A DNA stretch of 64,000 nt from DATBSL01 sp964561785 (GCA_964561785.1 CAZLRF010000023.1:1-64000); one strand, 5' to 3'. Counted from the stretch's first letter, positions 15,657-24,561 are shown. The notes: generated from the sequence alone by a model not told the origin. Program-made: numbers and translations.

Positions 15657-15798
15657 CGGGACTCCTCGGTCTCGCCCGCGCGGGCGGGCGTCCTGAGTAT
15701 CGGCCCCCGGGGCGGGGGGCTGCAATCGGCTCGCCGACTTTTCCCGTCGGAGCCGCGTCAGAAGCAGCGAAAACAGGGCTACGACCCGAGGAGGTGTC

Positions 15799-16740
15799 AT
15801 GAAGCGTCTCATCGCCCTGGCCGTGGGAGTCCCCGCCGTCCTGGCCGCGGGTCTCGCCCTCGGGCCGGGGGACGTCCGCGCCGGGCAGAAGGAGAAGGAC
15901 GGCGCAGTCGAGAAGGTCGAGAGGAAGATCGTCGTGCGCCACTCCGGCGGGGGCCGGCTCGGCGTGTCGCTCGAGGAAACCGAGGGCGCCGTGCGGGGCG
16001 CGAAGGTCCGCTCGGTCGAGGAGGGCAGCCCCGCGGCGAAGGCCGGTATCAAGGAAGGCGACGTCGTCGTCCGCTTCGACGGGGAGGCCGTGCGCAGCGC
16101 GACCCAGCTCGCCCGGCTCGTGGGCGAGACGCCGGCCGGCCGGTCGGTCGCGATCGAGGTCAGCCGGGGCGGCGCGACGCAGAAGCTCGAGGCGACGCTC
16201 GCCGAGGGCGGGCGGCGCATCCGCGTCCTCGGGGGGCCGGGGATGCGCGAGTTCGCCTTCGAGATGCCCGACGTCGACGTCGACCTGCCCGAGCCTCCGG
16301 AGCCGCCCGCTCCCCCCGAGGCGCCGAAGGCGCCGCGGGCCCCGTTCCCGCACGCCTGGGCCTGGCGCGGCGACGACGGCCGCGACATGGTCATGCGGTT
16401 CTTCGGCGGCGGCCCCCGCCGGCTGGGCATCGAGTACATGGAGGTCGGCGAGCAGCTCGCCGCCCACTTCGGTCTGCCCGGGAAGTCGGGCGTGCTCGTC
16501 AGCTCCGTCGACGCGGACTCCCCGGCGGCGAAGGCGGGGATGAAGGCGGGCGACCTCGTCCTGAAGCTCGACGGGAAGCCGATCGAGGACGGCCGTGACC
16601 TGCGCGAGGCGGTGGCCGAAGCCGGAGAGGACAAGGCCGTCACGGTAACCGTGAAGCGCGACGGCCGCCCGCTCGACCTCCAGGTGACGCTCGCGAAGCC
16701 CGAGCGGCCGCGGCACCGCGCGCCGGGGGTGAGTCTCTAG
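15799..16740 (+). CDS. Secreted protein with two PDZ domains
   Basis: 313 residues: signal peptide (MKRLIALAVGVPAVLAAGLAL), a charged linker, PDZ-1 at about 50-145 (RLGVSLEETEGAVRGAKV, EGSPAAKAGIKEGDVVVRFDG), a linker rich in Pro/Glu/Ala (about 155-180), then PDZ-2 at about 210-300 (RRLGIEYMEVGEQLAAHFGL, VDADSPAAKAGMKAGDLVLKLDG). There is no trypsin-like protease domain, unlike DegP/HtrA, so it is probably a periplasmic scaffold or regulator of proteolysis. GAGGAGG precedes the ATG. Its stop shares the tetranucleotide CTAG with the stop of the convergent EI24 gene. Confidence 0.85.
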   Translation: MKRLIALAVGVPAVLAAGLALGPGDVRAGQKEKDGAVEKVERKIVVRHSGGGRLGVSLEETEGAVRGAKVRSVEEGSPAAKAGIKEGDVVVRFDGEAVRSATQLARLVGETPAGRSVAIEVSRGGATQKLEATLAEGGRRIRVLGGPGMREFAFEMPDVDVDLPEPPEPPAPPEAPKAPRAPFPHAWAWRGDDGRDMVMRFFGGGPRRLGIEYMEVGEQLAAHFGLPGKSGVLVSSVDADSPAAKAGMKAGDLVLKLDGKPIEDGRDLREAVAEAGEDKAVTVTVKRDGRPLDLQVTLAKPERPRHRAPGVSL

Positions 16741-17510
16741 GCGCCCGGGGCCGGATCGGGGGAATCCGCCGGGACGGCGGGTTCCCCCAGCTCCTCGAGG
16801 CTCAGGACGAGCAGCGTCCCTCCGGCGACGAGCGCCGGGCCGAGGAGGAGGTTGGCGAGGGGCACGAGGAGGCCCACCATGCCGGCGAGGCCGAAGCCCA
16901 GGCTCTCGGCCCGCCAGCCCCGGTGCCACCGCCTCTTCTCGGCGAAGGACAGGCCCCGTCGCGTGAGGGCGGGGTCGGTCATCTGGAAGGCGACCGCCCG
17001 AGCCCCCCAGAGCAGCGACAGGAACGGACCGATCACCGGGACGAGGCCGAGGAGGAACACGAGGGGGGCGGCGGCGAGGAAGTGGAGCGAGCCGCGCAGC
17101 GCCTGGCCGGCCTCCCAGCGCAGGCCCCGCCCGCTCTCGGCCGCACGGCCTCGGGTCCGCAGCTCGACCTGACGCGAGAGCTGCTCGAGGATCGGGGAGG
17201 CGAGCGCGAGGGCGAGGCCGAGACCGAGGAAGACGCCGGAGCCGAGCGTGGCCGTCCAGAGCAGCAGGCTGACGGGGATCTCGACCCAGGCCGGCACGCG
17301 GCCCGGGGTCGGGCCGAGGCGGGCCAGGACCTCGGGCCCGAGGAACACGCCCCCGACGAGGCCGAGGAACAGGAGGATCGCGGCGAGGGCGGCGGGCAGC
17401 GCGGCGAGCGGCCACAGGCCGGGCCGGCGCAGGAGGAGGGCGAACCCCGCCGGGACGTGAAAGGCCCCGGCCGCCACGCGCAGGGGCAGGGCGGGTCGCG
17501 CGGGCTCCAT
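16737..17510 (-). CDS. EI24/CysZ-like membrane protein
   Basis: 257 residues with four or five membrane segments. The pattern of an N-terminal 'GLWPLAALPAALAAILLFL' helix, the loop ALASPILEQLSRQVELRTRGR, the central FLAAAPLVFLLGLVPVIGPFLS and the C-terminal FGLAGMVGLLVPLANLLLGPALVAGGTLLVL is the EI24 family arrangement, which includes the CysZ sulfate transporter of enterobacteria. No sulfate-assimilation genes are nearby, so the substrate is open. The glgC promoter region is divergent at its 5' side. It ends with a 4-base stop overlap against the PDZ gene. Confidence 0.75.
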   Translation of the reverse strand: MEPARPALPLRVAAGAFHVPAGFALLLRRPGLWPLAALPAALAAILLFLGLVGGVFLGPEVLARLGPTPGRVPAWVEIPVSLLLWTATLGSGVFLGLGLALALASPILEQLSRQVELRTRGRAAESGRGLRWEAGQALRGSLHFLAAAPLVFLLGLVPVIGPFLSLLWGARAVAFQMTDPALTRRGLSFAEKRRWHRGWRAESLGFGLAGMVGLLVPLANLLLGPALVAGGTLLVLSLEELGEPAVPADSPDPAPGA

Positions 17511-17541
17511 GACCGCGGAGCCTAGCAGAGTCGTCGGTCCC

Positions 17542-17572
17542 TTGACACCGTCTGTCGAGCGCGTGGGAGAAT
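17542..17572 (+). promoter_or_regulatory. Probable glgC promoter
   Basis: A perfect TTGACA -35 (17542-17547) and a GAGAAT -10 (17567-17572), spacing 19 bases, which is long. The start codon is only 9 bases after the -10, so the transcript would be nearly leaderless. Confidence 0.5.
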
Positions 17573-17581
17573 CCCCGCGTC

Positions 17582-18835
17582 ATGAACGACTGCCTGGCCG
17601 TGATCCTCGGGGGGGGGCGCGGGACGCGCCTGTTCCCGCTCACCCAGCGCCGCTCGAAGCCCGCGGTCCCGATCGCCGGCAAGTACCGCCTCATCGACAT
17701 CCCGGTCAGCAACTGCCTCAACTCCAACCTGCGCCGCATCTTCGTGCTGACCCAGTACAACTCGGAGAGCCTCAACAAGCACCTCTCGATGACGTACAAG
17801 TTCGACATCTTCAGCTCCGGCTTCGTCACGACGCTCGCCGCCGAGCAGACCGAGGAGAGCCCCGACTGGTTCCAGGGCACGGCCGACGCGGTCCGCCAGA
17901 GCATGTGGCACATGCGCAGCCACCGCAGCCGCGAGGTGCTCATCCTGTCCGGCGACCAGCTCTACCAGATGGACTTCCGGAAGATGCTCGACACCCACCG
18001 TCGCCACGTCGCGGACGCCACGGTGGCCGTGCTCCCGGTGAGCGCCGAGCAGACGGCGGGCTTCGGGATCCTCAAGGTGAACCGCCAGGGCCGGATCGTC
18101 CACTTCGAGGAGAAGCCGAACGCCGACCGCCTGCCGGAGCTCGAGTCGGACATCCCCGGCCACGGCCGCGGCTTCCTCGCCTCGATGGGCATCTACATGT
18201 TCTCGCGCGAGGCCCTGGAGCGGTCGCTGTCCGACCGCGGCCTCGTGGACTTCGGGCGACACGTCATCCCGTGGGCGATCGGCGAGATGAGGGTCCAGGC
18301 CCACTTCTTCCGCGGCTACTGGGAGGACGTGGGGACGATCGGCTCCTACTTCGACGCCAACCTCCTGCTGTGCGACCCGATACCGCCCTTCGACTTCTAC
18401 GACGCGACCCGCCGGGTCTACACCCACCCGCGCCTGCTGCCCGCGACCAAGGTCGAAGGCTGCTCGATGCGCCGGACCCTCCTGTCCGATGGGTGCATCC
18501 TCATGGGCGCCGAGATCGAGCGCTCCGTGATCGGCATCCGCAGCCGCGTCGGGCGGGGGACGCGGATCGAAGACGCGCTCGTCCTCGGCGCCGACGAGTA
18601 CGAGAGCCTCGAGGAGATCGACCGCGCCCAGGCGAAGGGGCTGCCCCCGATCGGCATCGGCGAGGACTGCCACCTCCGGCGGGCGATCATCGACAAGAAC
18701 GCCCGGGTCGGCCGCGGCGTGCGCATCCTCAACGAGGCGGGCGAGCGGGAGAAGGACGGGGAGGGGTGGTTCATCCGGGACGGGATCGTGATCGTCCCGA
18801 AGGGGGGGGTCATCCCGGACGGGACGGTCCTCTGA
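17582..18835 (+). CDS. glgC: Glucose-1-phosphate adenylyltransferase
   Basis: Makes ADP-glucose for glycogen synthesis. 417 residues with AVILGGGRGTRLFPLT at the N-terminus (nucleotide binding), KPAVPIAGKYRLIDIPVSNC, the substrate-binding lysine in FEEKPNADRLPE near residue 175, WEDVGTIGSYFDANL near 245 and a C-terminal left-handed beta-helix. The conserved WFQGTADAVRQ block near 100 is present. It overlaps the next gene by 4 bases at the stop. No glgA, glgB or glgP is in the window. The start is set by the conserved N-terminus immediately after MNDC. Confidence 0.96.
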   Translation: MNDCLAVILGGGRGTRLFPLTQRRSKPAVPIAGKYRLIDIPVSNCLNSNLRRIFVLTQYNSESLNKHLSMTYKFDIFSSGFVTTLAAEQTEESPDWFQGTADAVRQSMWHMRSHRSREVLILSGDQLYQMDFRKMLDTHRRHVADATVAVLPVSAEQTAGFGILKVNRQGRIVHFEEKPNADRLPELESDIPGHGRGFLASMGIYMFSREALERSLSDRGLVDFGRHVIPWAIGEMRVQAHFFRGYWEDVGTIGSYFDANLLLCDPIPPFDFYDATRRVYTHPRLLPATKVEGCSMRRTLLSDGCILMGAEIERSVIGIRSRVGRGTRIEDALVLGADEYESLEEIDRAQAKGLPPIGIGEDCHLRRAIIDKNARVGRGVRILNEAGEREKDGEGWFIRDGIVIVPKGGVIPDGTVL

Positions 18836-20466
18836 GCCCTCTGCTCCCGCGAGGCGCCGACCGGGTCTTCTCGCGGGCCACCCTCGCCCTCCTCGGCGTC
18901 CTCGCCGCGGTGATGCTCGCCTCCGTCGCCGACTACGGGATCTCGAATGACGCCGGCGTCCACCACCGCTGGGGCAAGCGCCTCGTGCGCTGGTACCTGA
19001 GCCTCGGTCAGGAGCCGCGGGTCACCGACGACATCGACATCGCCAAGTACGGGGGCTTCTGCGAGGTCGTCACCCAGGGCGTCGTGGCCCTCCTGCCCCT
19101 CGAGACGTTCACCGCGCGCCACGTGGCGAACCTCGGCTTCTCCTTCCTGGCCTTCCTCGGGGCGGTGTCGATCGCCCGGCGGCTCGCCGGCCCGCCCGGC
19201 GGCTTCTTCGCCCTGCTTCTCCTCGCCCTGACCCCCCCGTTCTACGGGCACGCCTTCGTGAACTCGAAGGACATCCCCTTCGCCGCGATGTTCGCCCTCG
19301 CCGTCGCCGCGATCCTCGCCTGCGACTCCTGGCCGGACGTCCCGTGGCGGCGCACCTTCCTCGCCGGCGCCGTCGTCGGCCTCACCGCCGCGGTACGCGT
19401 GGGAGGGCTCGCGCTGTTCGCCTTCTCCCTCGCGCTGTGGGCGGCCGTCCTGCTCGCGCGGGGAGGGGCCTCGGGCCGGCCCGTGCGCCCCAGCGCGCGC
19501 GAGGCGGCGGACCTTCTCCTCAAGTGGGCGGCCGGGGTCGCGGCCGGCTGGGCGATCATGGTCGCGTTCTGGCCGTGGGCCATGACCTCGCCCCTTCTCA
19601 ATCCCCTGCGCGCCCTCTCGCGGTTCTCCCGCTACTGGGAGGGGGTGCTGCTGCTCTACGACGGCCGCCTCGTGCCCGCCTCCGAGGTCTCCCGCTTCTA
19701 TCTGCCGAACTGGTTCGCCCTCACCCTCCCGGAGACGTACCTCCTGGCGGCGCTCCTGGGCGCGATCGGCCTCGTCCTCCTCCTGCGCTCCCGCCCCCTC
19801 TCGCCCTCCGCGCGGCTGCGGCTCCTCCAGGCGTTCTGGCTCGCCGCGGTCCCCGCCGCCCTCGTCGGCAGCGTGGTCGTGCGTCGCATGCTCCTCTACG
19901 ACGGCCTTCGCCACTTCCTCTTCGTCATCCCCCTCACCGCCGCGCTCGGCGGGACGGGCGTCGCGCTCTTCCTGCGCTCGCCGCTCTCGCGCGCCGCGCG
20001 GGCCGCGGGGCTCCTGCCCCTCGCGGCGGCGCTGCTCCTGACCGTCGCCGACATGGCGCGGCTGCACCCCTACGAGTCGGTGTACTTCAACCGGCTCTGG
20101 GCGGGCGGGGTGAAGGAGGGGGTCGCGCGGTACGAGGGCGACTACTGGTGCCTGTCCTACAAGGAGGGCAGCGAGTGGGTGCGCCGGCGGGTCGAGGGCG
20201 CAGCGTGCTCGGAGAGGGTCCGCGTCGCCGGCCACTCGGTCCGCCAGCAGATCGACCACTACCTCTGGAGGAGCGAGGAGGACCGCAAGCGGTTCCTGCC
20301 GACCCTGTTTCCCGACGGGGACCCGCACTACGTGATGGCGACGACGCGGTTTCACGACCACCTGCGCACGCCGGGCAAGCTCGTCTTCACCGTCGAGCGG
20401 ATGGGAGCGACGCTGCTCTACCTCTTCGAGGTGAAGGCGCCCGCGTGCGAGCCGGCCGGCCCGTAG
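18832..20466 (+). CDS. GT39-like (PMT/ArnT-type) membrane protein
   Basis: 544 residues with about ten membrane segments and a soluble C-terminus. Near the N-terminus lie DYGISNDAGVHHRWGKRLVRWY and, around residue 140, PPFYGHAFVNSKDIPFAAMF; acidic residues after the first helix and the long hydrophobic region resemble dolichyl- or polyprenyl-phosphate-sugar transferases of the GT39/83 type. The C-terminal part (SYKEGSEWVRRRVEGAACSERV...) is a periplasmic-like tail. No ATG or GTG precedes the first membrane helix; CTG at 18832 overlaps the glgC TGA as CTGA and is taken as the start. The next in-frame GTG/ATG (about 18910) would delete half of the first helix. Function inferred. Confidence 0.7.
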   Translation: MSPLLPRGADRVFSRATLALLGVLAAVMLASVADYGISNDAGVHHRWGKRLVRWYLSLGQEPRVTDDIDIAKYGGFCEVVTQGVVALLPLETFTARHVANLGFSFLAFLGAVSIARRLAGPPGGFFALLLLALTPPFYGHAFVNSKDIPFAAMFALAVAAILACDSWPDVPWRRTFLAGAVVGLTAAVRVGGLALFAFSLALWAAVLLARGGASGRPVRPSAREAADLLLKWAAGVAAGWAIMVAFWPWAMTSPLLNPLRALSRFSRYWEGVLLLYDGRLVPASEVSRFYLPNWFALTLPETYLLAALLGAIGLVLLLRSRPLSPSARLRLLQAFWLAAVPAALVGSVVVRRMLLYDGLRHFLFVIPLTAALGGTGVALFLRSPLSRAARAAGLLPLAAALLLTVADMARLHPYESVYFNRLWAGGVKEGVARYEGDYWCLSYKEGSEWVRRRVEGAACSERVRVAGHSVRQQIDHYLWRSEEDRKRFLPTLFPDGDPHYVMATTRFHDHLRTPGKLVFTVERMGATLLYLFEVKAPACEPAGP

Positions 20467-20467
20467 A

Positions 20468-20767
20468 TCAGCCCGCCCGGACTTCGTCGATCTTGCGGTC
20501 CCGCTCGGCGGCGATGCGCTCGCGGTCGCGCCGGTACTCCTCCTCGAGGCGGTCGAGCTCCTCGAGGTCTTTCGCCTTGCGGCGGGAGGACTGGTGGAGG
20601 ATCTCGCGCTCCGCGAGCCGGGCCTCGTAGACCTTGCGCAGCTCGGCGATGCGCGCGCGCTGCTCGTCGGTGAGGGCGCGCTCCTCCACCCCCTCCTCGC
20701 GGTCCTTCTTCCGGAGGCGCAGGAGCGCGAGCTCCCAGGCGGTCTTCGGCGCGTCGTCGTCGGTCAA
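20468..20767 (-). CDS. Small coiled-coil protein of unknown function
   Basis: 99 residues, highly charged and predicted to be almost entirely helical: long runs of Glu/Arg/Lys with heptad spacing from ARIAELRKVYEARLAEREIL through LEELDRLEEEYRRDRERIAA. No cysteine and no membrane segment. The start TGACCGAC... context has GGAGAG before the ATG at 20767. It lies convergent to the GT39-like gene with only one base between stops. I do not recognise a family. Confidence 0.6.
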   Translation of the reverse strand: MTDDDAPKTAWELALLRLRKKDREEGVEERALTDEQRARIAELRKVYEARLAEREILHQSSRRKAKDLEELDRLEEEYRRDRERIAAERDRKIDEVRAG

Positions 20768-20807
20768 ATCGGGCTCTCCTGCGCCTGAGTCTACCGCAGG
20801 CGCCCGA

Positions 20808-21209
20808 TCAGCGGCCGGTCCAGACCGGCGTGCCGTCCTTGTCGCGGAGGATGAGGCTCGTCTGCCCCTTCTGGACCTCGCGCGCGACGACGATCTCCCC
20901 GCCCCCGGGCCGGGAGCCGATGACGGTGAGCGCGTCGCCCTTCTCGATCGCGAACTCGAGCTCCTTCATGAACCGTACCGGGCAGGCGTGGACCTCGACC
21001 GTCTCGGTCTCCGTCTTCACGATGAGGTGCAGTCCCGGGTGGTCGCCCCGGGTCTTCGACTCGTGGAAGTCCTCGACGACGCCCTTGATCGTGACCTCCG
21101 CCTTGGGGTCGTACTCGGGGGCCTTGGCGGCCGGGGGCGCGGCGGGGGCCTGGGCGAGCGCGGGCGCGGCGGCGAACGCGGCGGCGAGGACAGCGACGGG
21201 CAATCTCAT
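20808..21209 (-). CDS. Secreted OB-fold-like protein of unknown function
   Basis: 133 residues with a signal peptide (MRLPVAVLAAAFAAAPALAQ). The mature domain, from EVTIKGVVEDFHESKTRGDH to the C-terminus, has five predicted strands and the 'GVVxxF...VHACPVRFMKEL..IEKGDALTVIGSR' pattern of small periplasmic OB-fold proteins. A single Cys is present. The ATG at 21209 follows a GAGGGGGTG stretch. It is divergent from the unknown membrane protein at 21307. No partner suggests a specific role. Confidence 0.6.
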   Translation of the reverse strand: MRLPVAVLAAAFAAAPALAQAPAAPPAAKAPEYDPKAEVTIKGVVEDFHESKTRGDHPGLHLIVKTETETVEVHACPVRFMKELEFAIEKGDALTVIGSRPGGGEIVVAREVQKGQTSLILRDKDGTPVWTGR

Positions 21210-21293
21210 GAGGACACCCCCTCGCTTCAAGGCTCGCGCCGGGAAAGGCGGCGCGCAATGGATCCGGTGATCCAAGGACTGCGCCGGGTGGGC

Positions 21294-21299
21294 TACACT
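21294..21299 (+). promoter_or_regulatory. -10-like hexamer TACACT directly before a TTG start
   Basis: TACACT ends 7 bases before the TTG of the 571-codon gene at 21307, placing the transcription start at or next to the start codon. No clear -35. Suggests a leaderless mRNA. Confidence 0.4.
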
Positions 21300-21306
21300 C
21301 GCCCGG

Positions 21307-23019
21307 TTGGCTCTCTCGAGGTTCGCCGCCACCCTCGCCCTGCTCGCCTGGACCGCCGCGCTGGCCACGGCCCTGCTCGACCCGCAGGCCCGCCTCCTCG
21401 GGGGAGCCTCGGTCCTCGACCTGCGCTCGGCCGAGGGCGCTCTCGCCCTGCTCCAGGCCCTCGCGGTGTCGCTCTCGCTGCACGCCGCGCGCTTCGTCCC
21501 GCTCGGAGCCCTCGCCGTGCTCGCCCTTCCCGACCGGGAAGGGCCGCTCTCGCGCCTCGTCCGCGTGGCCCTCCCCGCCGCTCTCCTGGCCCTCGTCCTG
21601 GCCGGGCTCGCCCTCGCCGCGCGGGCGGGGTTCACGCCCCCGGGGCCGTTCGAGCTCGTGCTGCCCGGCGCGGGGATCCTGCTCGGCGCCTGGGCGGCGC
21701 TCACCTGGCGCCGGGGCTGGTGGGCGCGACTTCTCTTCCTGCCGAAGCTCGCCGCCCTCGCGGCGCTCCTGCTGCTCGCGGGGGCCGGCCTCGCCGTCGC
21801 GGCCCTGGAGCGAGAGCCCGCGGTGCCGGAGAGAGCACCCCTGACGTCCGAGCAGAAGCGACACCTCGTGGACGTCTTCCGTGGCCGGGACCCGCGCCGG
21901 GTGCCGACAGGGGAGACGCGCACGGTCCGCCTGAGCGGGACGGAGCTCGACCAGCTGGTGTCGTGGGCGGCGGCCGTGGGCCTGCGGACCCGGACCCGGG
22001 TGCGCCTGGAGAACGGCGTCGCGTCCGGCGCCGCCTCGGTTCGAGTTCCCCGCTCCGGCCGCTGGCTGAACGTGTCGGCCTCCGCCCGCCTCGGCATCGC
22101 GGACGGCCGGCCGTCGGTGGCCGAGCCCCGGCTGGCCGTCGGGCGGCTCTCCGTGCCGGCGCCGCTGCTCGACGCCCTGGCTCCGGTCGCCGTGGCCGGG
22201 CTGCGCTGGGACAAAGACCTGCGCCGGGTCCTGCCGTCCGTCCGCTCGCTCGCGGTCGGCGACGACGAGGCGACCCTCACCTACGCGCGGGTCGACATGC
22301 CCCGCGGTCTCCTCGCCCGCCTCTTGTGGGGCGAGGAAGCGAGCGCGGCGATGAGGGAGTCCGTCTTGGCTCAGGTGGACCGGCTTCTCGAGGTCCTGGA
22401 GGAGACTCCGGAGGGGGACGCTCGCTTCACCCGCGCTCTCGAGGCCGCGTTCGACCTCGCCCGAGAGCGCTCCGCCTCGGGCTCGGCGGTCGAGGAGAAC
22501 CGCTGCGCCCTGCTCGCTCTCGGGGTCGTCCTCGGCCACCCCCGGCTCGCCCGCGCGGTGGGGGAGAAGCTGGACGAGGGCCGCTCGTCCCGCGTGCACT
22601 CGGTGCGCGAGGGCGCGAGCGTGCGCGGCCGCAACGACTGGGTGCGCCACTTCACGGTGAGCGGCGCTCTCACCGCTCTGTCCTCGGTGGCGCCGAGCGA
22701 CGCGGTCGGGCTGCTCAAGGAGGAGCTCGACGCGGACGGCGGGAGCGGCTTCTCGTTCGCCGACCTCCTCGCGGACCGGGCGGGGACGACCCTCGCCTGG
22801 GTGTCGACCCGCGACGAGGCCCGCGCCCGCACGATGCAGGACCGCTTCGCCTCCGGCGTGCGGGTGAATGACGTCTTCCCTCCCGCCGACGGCCTGCCCG
22901 AGGGCATCGCGGACGCGGAGCTGCGGGCGCGCTACGGCGGCGTCGGCGGGCGGGGGTACCGGCGCGTGGCCGCGGACGTCGAGCGCCGCGTGTCCGCCTC
23001 GCCCGCCTACCGCGACTGA
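21307..23019 (+). CDS. Unknown membrane-anchored protein
   Basis: 570 residues. The first 180 contain four or five hydrophobic helices (for example FAATLALLAWTAALATALL and LVRVALPAALLALVLAGLALAA), and the remaining 390 are soluble and probably periplasmic, with a beta-rich section (TRTVRLSGTELDQLVSW...) and a helical C-terminal half. The C-terminus contains HSVREGASVRGRNDWVRHFTVSGALTAL and FSFADLLADRAGTTLAW, a block I cannot place in a named family; the second resembles a lipoprotein-like 'SFADLAADRAGTRFA' segment seen in putative peptidase-associated proteins. The TTG start at 21307 is preceded by TACACT rather than a ribosome-binding site. Confidence 0.65.
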   Translation: MALSRFAATLALLAWTAALATALLDPQARLLGGASVLDLRSAEGALALLQALAVSLSLHAARFVPLGALAVLALPDREGPLSRLVRVALPAALLALVLAGLALAARAGFTPPGPFELVLPGAGILLGAWAALTWRRGWWARLLFLPKLAALAALLLLAGAGLAVAALEREPAVPERAPLTSEQKRHLVDVFRGRDPRRVPTGETRTVRLSGTELDQLVSWAAAVGLRTRTRVRLENGVASGAASVRVPRSGRWLNVSASARLGIADGRPSVAEPRLAVGRLSVPAPLLDALAPVAVAGLRWDKDLRRVLPSVRSLAVGDDEATLTYARVDMPRGLLARLLWGEEASAAMRESVLAQVDRLLEVLEETPEGDARFTRALEAAFDLARERSASGSAVEENRCALLALGVVLGHPRLARAVGEKLDEGRSSRVHSVREGASVRGRNDWVRHFTVSGALTALSSVAPSDAVGLLKEELDADGGSGFSFADLLADRAGTTLAWVSTRDEARARTMQDRFASGVRVNDVFPPADGLPEGIADAELRARYGGVGGRGYRRVAADVERRVSASPAYRD

Positions 23020-23023
23020 CCGG

Positions 23024-23833
23024 CTAGCGCAGCGGGTAGACGGGCGACACCAGGTCCGGCGTCGGCTCGTAGCGGCTGTCGCTCGCCCACAGGATCCCGC
23101 GCTCGACGATCGCGCGCGCCTGCGGGATGTCGAAGACGTCCGCGGTGTGCCCGAGAGAGGTGTAGAAGACGCGTCCCCTGCCGTAGACCTTCTTCCAGAC
23201 CACCGGCATCGTCGAGCCGTCGATCCACGGGTCGTGGGCCCCCGTGAAGCGGGTGGTCGCGAGCACCTTGTTGTTCGGGTTGACGTGCATCAGGTACTGC
23301 TCGCTCTTGACCTCGAAGTCCGGGAGGCCCGCCGTCACCGGGTCCTCGTGGTCGGTGATGTGGACCTCGTAGTCGATGATGCCCCCGGGGTGGGCCACCC
23401 AGTCTCCGCCGACCATGTAGCGGTACTCGGTCTCGTTCCGGTAGGCGTCGCCGAGGCCGCCGTGCCAGCCGGCGAGGCCGACCCCGCCCTTGACCGCGGC
23501 GAGCAGGCCCTGCAGGGGTTCCTTCGCGATCGTGCCCATCGTCCAGATCTGGACGATCACGTCCAGTGACTTCATGAGGGCGGCGTCGGCGTAGGACGCC
23601 TGGGAGTCGGAAACGACCACGTCGAAGCCCGTCTTCTGCATCCACGGCACGAAGAGGTCGCGGCACTTCACCGGCTCGTGGCCGTCCCAGCCGCCGTAGA
23701 CGAAGAGGGCCTTCTTGCGCGCCGGGCGCGGGGGATGGCCCGGGGCCTGGCCCCGGGCGACGGCGGGCACGGCTGCCGCGGCCCCCGCGGCGAGCTTCAC
23801 GAAGTCACGGCGTCCCAGGCTCCTCTCGGACAT
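23024..23833 (-). CDS. ThuA-domain protein with Tat signal
   Basis: 269 residues. The N-terminus MSERSLGRRDFVKLAAGAAA is a typical twin-arginine signal (RRDFVKL), so the folded protein is exported. The mature part is a ThuA-like (trehalose-utilisation) domain: KKALFVYGGWDGHEPVKCRDLF, GLAGWHGGLGDAYRNETEYRYMVGG and GRVFYTSLGHT. ThuA proteins act in disaccharide catabolism, often with oxidoreductases, and are glutamine-amidotransferase-like in fold. GGAGG lies before the ATG at 23833; an upstream ATG would lengthen the product by 18 residues but destroy the Tat arrangement. Confidence 0.85.
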   Translation of the reverse strand: MSERSLGRRDFVKLAAGAAAAVPAVARGQAPGHPPRPARKKALFVYGGWDGHEPVKCRDLFVPWMQKTGFDVVVSDSQASYADAALMKSLDVIVQIWTMGTIAKEPLQGLLAAVKGGVGLAGWHGGLGDAYRNETEYRYMVGGDWVAHPGGIIDYEVHITDHEDPVTAGLPDFEVKSEQYLMHVNPNNKVLATTRFTGAHDPWIDGSTMPVVWKKVYGRGRVFYTSLGHTADVFDIPQARAIVERGILWASDSRYEPTPDLVSPVYPLR

Positions 23834-23883
23834 GGCGGCCTCCTCGGTGTCGGACAGACGCCGAAGCATACCCTGCCTCGACG

Positions 23884-24513
23884 TCACCGGGGCGGCTCGT
23901 CGGCAGCGTCCCAGTCATCGGGCAGGGGCTCGCTCGCGCGCGCCTCCCGCAGCGCCTTTCGCCAGGCGGCGAGCGCCTCGCAGTCGCCCGAGTACGTCCC
24001 GATGCGCTCGAAGCGGAACTCGGGGTTGGATGCGAAGCGCTCGGTCTCGAGGGGACGGTCGGTGAGGAGCGGGCGCTCCCCGCGCGCGTCCCAGGTCCGG
24101 TAGAGGTAGAAGGTCGTCCCCGACAGCTTGCCGAAGAGCTTCTTGACCGAGCACACGGGGTCGAAGCCGACTCCGCCGGAGGCCGACTGCGCCGCGCCGG
24201 ACATCTGGCCCTGGATCTCGGCCACGGTGGGCGGGCCGGGCGCGGGCGAGCCCGTGCCGCGGTAGCGCCGCAGGGCCTCCGCGACCGAGAAGCGCGGGCC
24301 CTGCTCCTCCACGGAGACGGGGAAGCAGGGCACGCCCTCGCGCGCCGCGCGGTCGCACGGCTGGGAGTGGGATTCCACCACCCGCTCCACGACCCGCTCG
24401 ATCGAGTCGTGGATCGGCCGGGCGCGTCGCGCCCCTTGCTCGGCGGGAGCCGCCGCCGCACCGGTCGTCACGAGCGCCAGGACGACGGCGCCCGTCCAGC
24501 GCATCGAGCGCAC
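23884..24513 (-). CDS. Secreted protein of unknown function
   Basis: 209 residues with a signal peptide (MRSMRWTGAVVLALVTTGAAAAPAEQ). Four cysteines occur in the mature part (QPCDRAAREGVPCF, FDPVCSVKKLFG, YSGDCEALAAW), which may form two disulfides. The rest shows no recognisable domain; FYLYRTWDARGERPLLTDRPL resembles a small beta-sheet edge. GGAGGAG lies 6 bases before a GTG at 24513, favouring that start over the ATG at 24504. The extended -10-like element CCTGATACGAT lies at 24551-24561. Confidence 0.6.
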   Translation of the reverse strand: MRSMRWTGAVVLALVTTGAAAAPAEQGARRARPIHDSIERVVERVVESHSQPCDRAAREGVPCFPVSVEEQGPRFSVAEALRRYRGTGSPAPGPPTVAEIQGQMSGAAQSASGGVGFDPVCSVKKLFGKLSGTTFYLYRTWDARGERPLLTDRPLETERFASNPEFRFERIGTYSGDCEALAAWRKALREARASEPLPDDWDAADEPPR

Positions 24514-24550
24514 GCGCGACTCCTCCCGCGTCTCTCACGCCCCCGCCGCT

Positions 24551-24561
24551 ATCGTATCAGG
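24551..24561 (-). promoter_or_regulatory. Extended -10-like element, second copy of the 11-mer
   Basis: Reads CCTGATACGAT on the minus strand, identical to the site at 6562-6572, and sits 38 bases upstream of the GTG at 24513. Repeated sequence upstream of two unrelated secreted proteins hints at a shared regulator or sigma factor. Confidence 0.4.
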
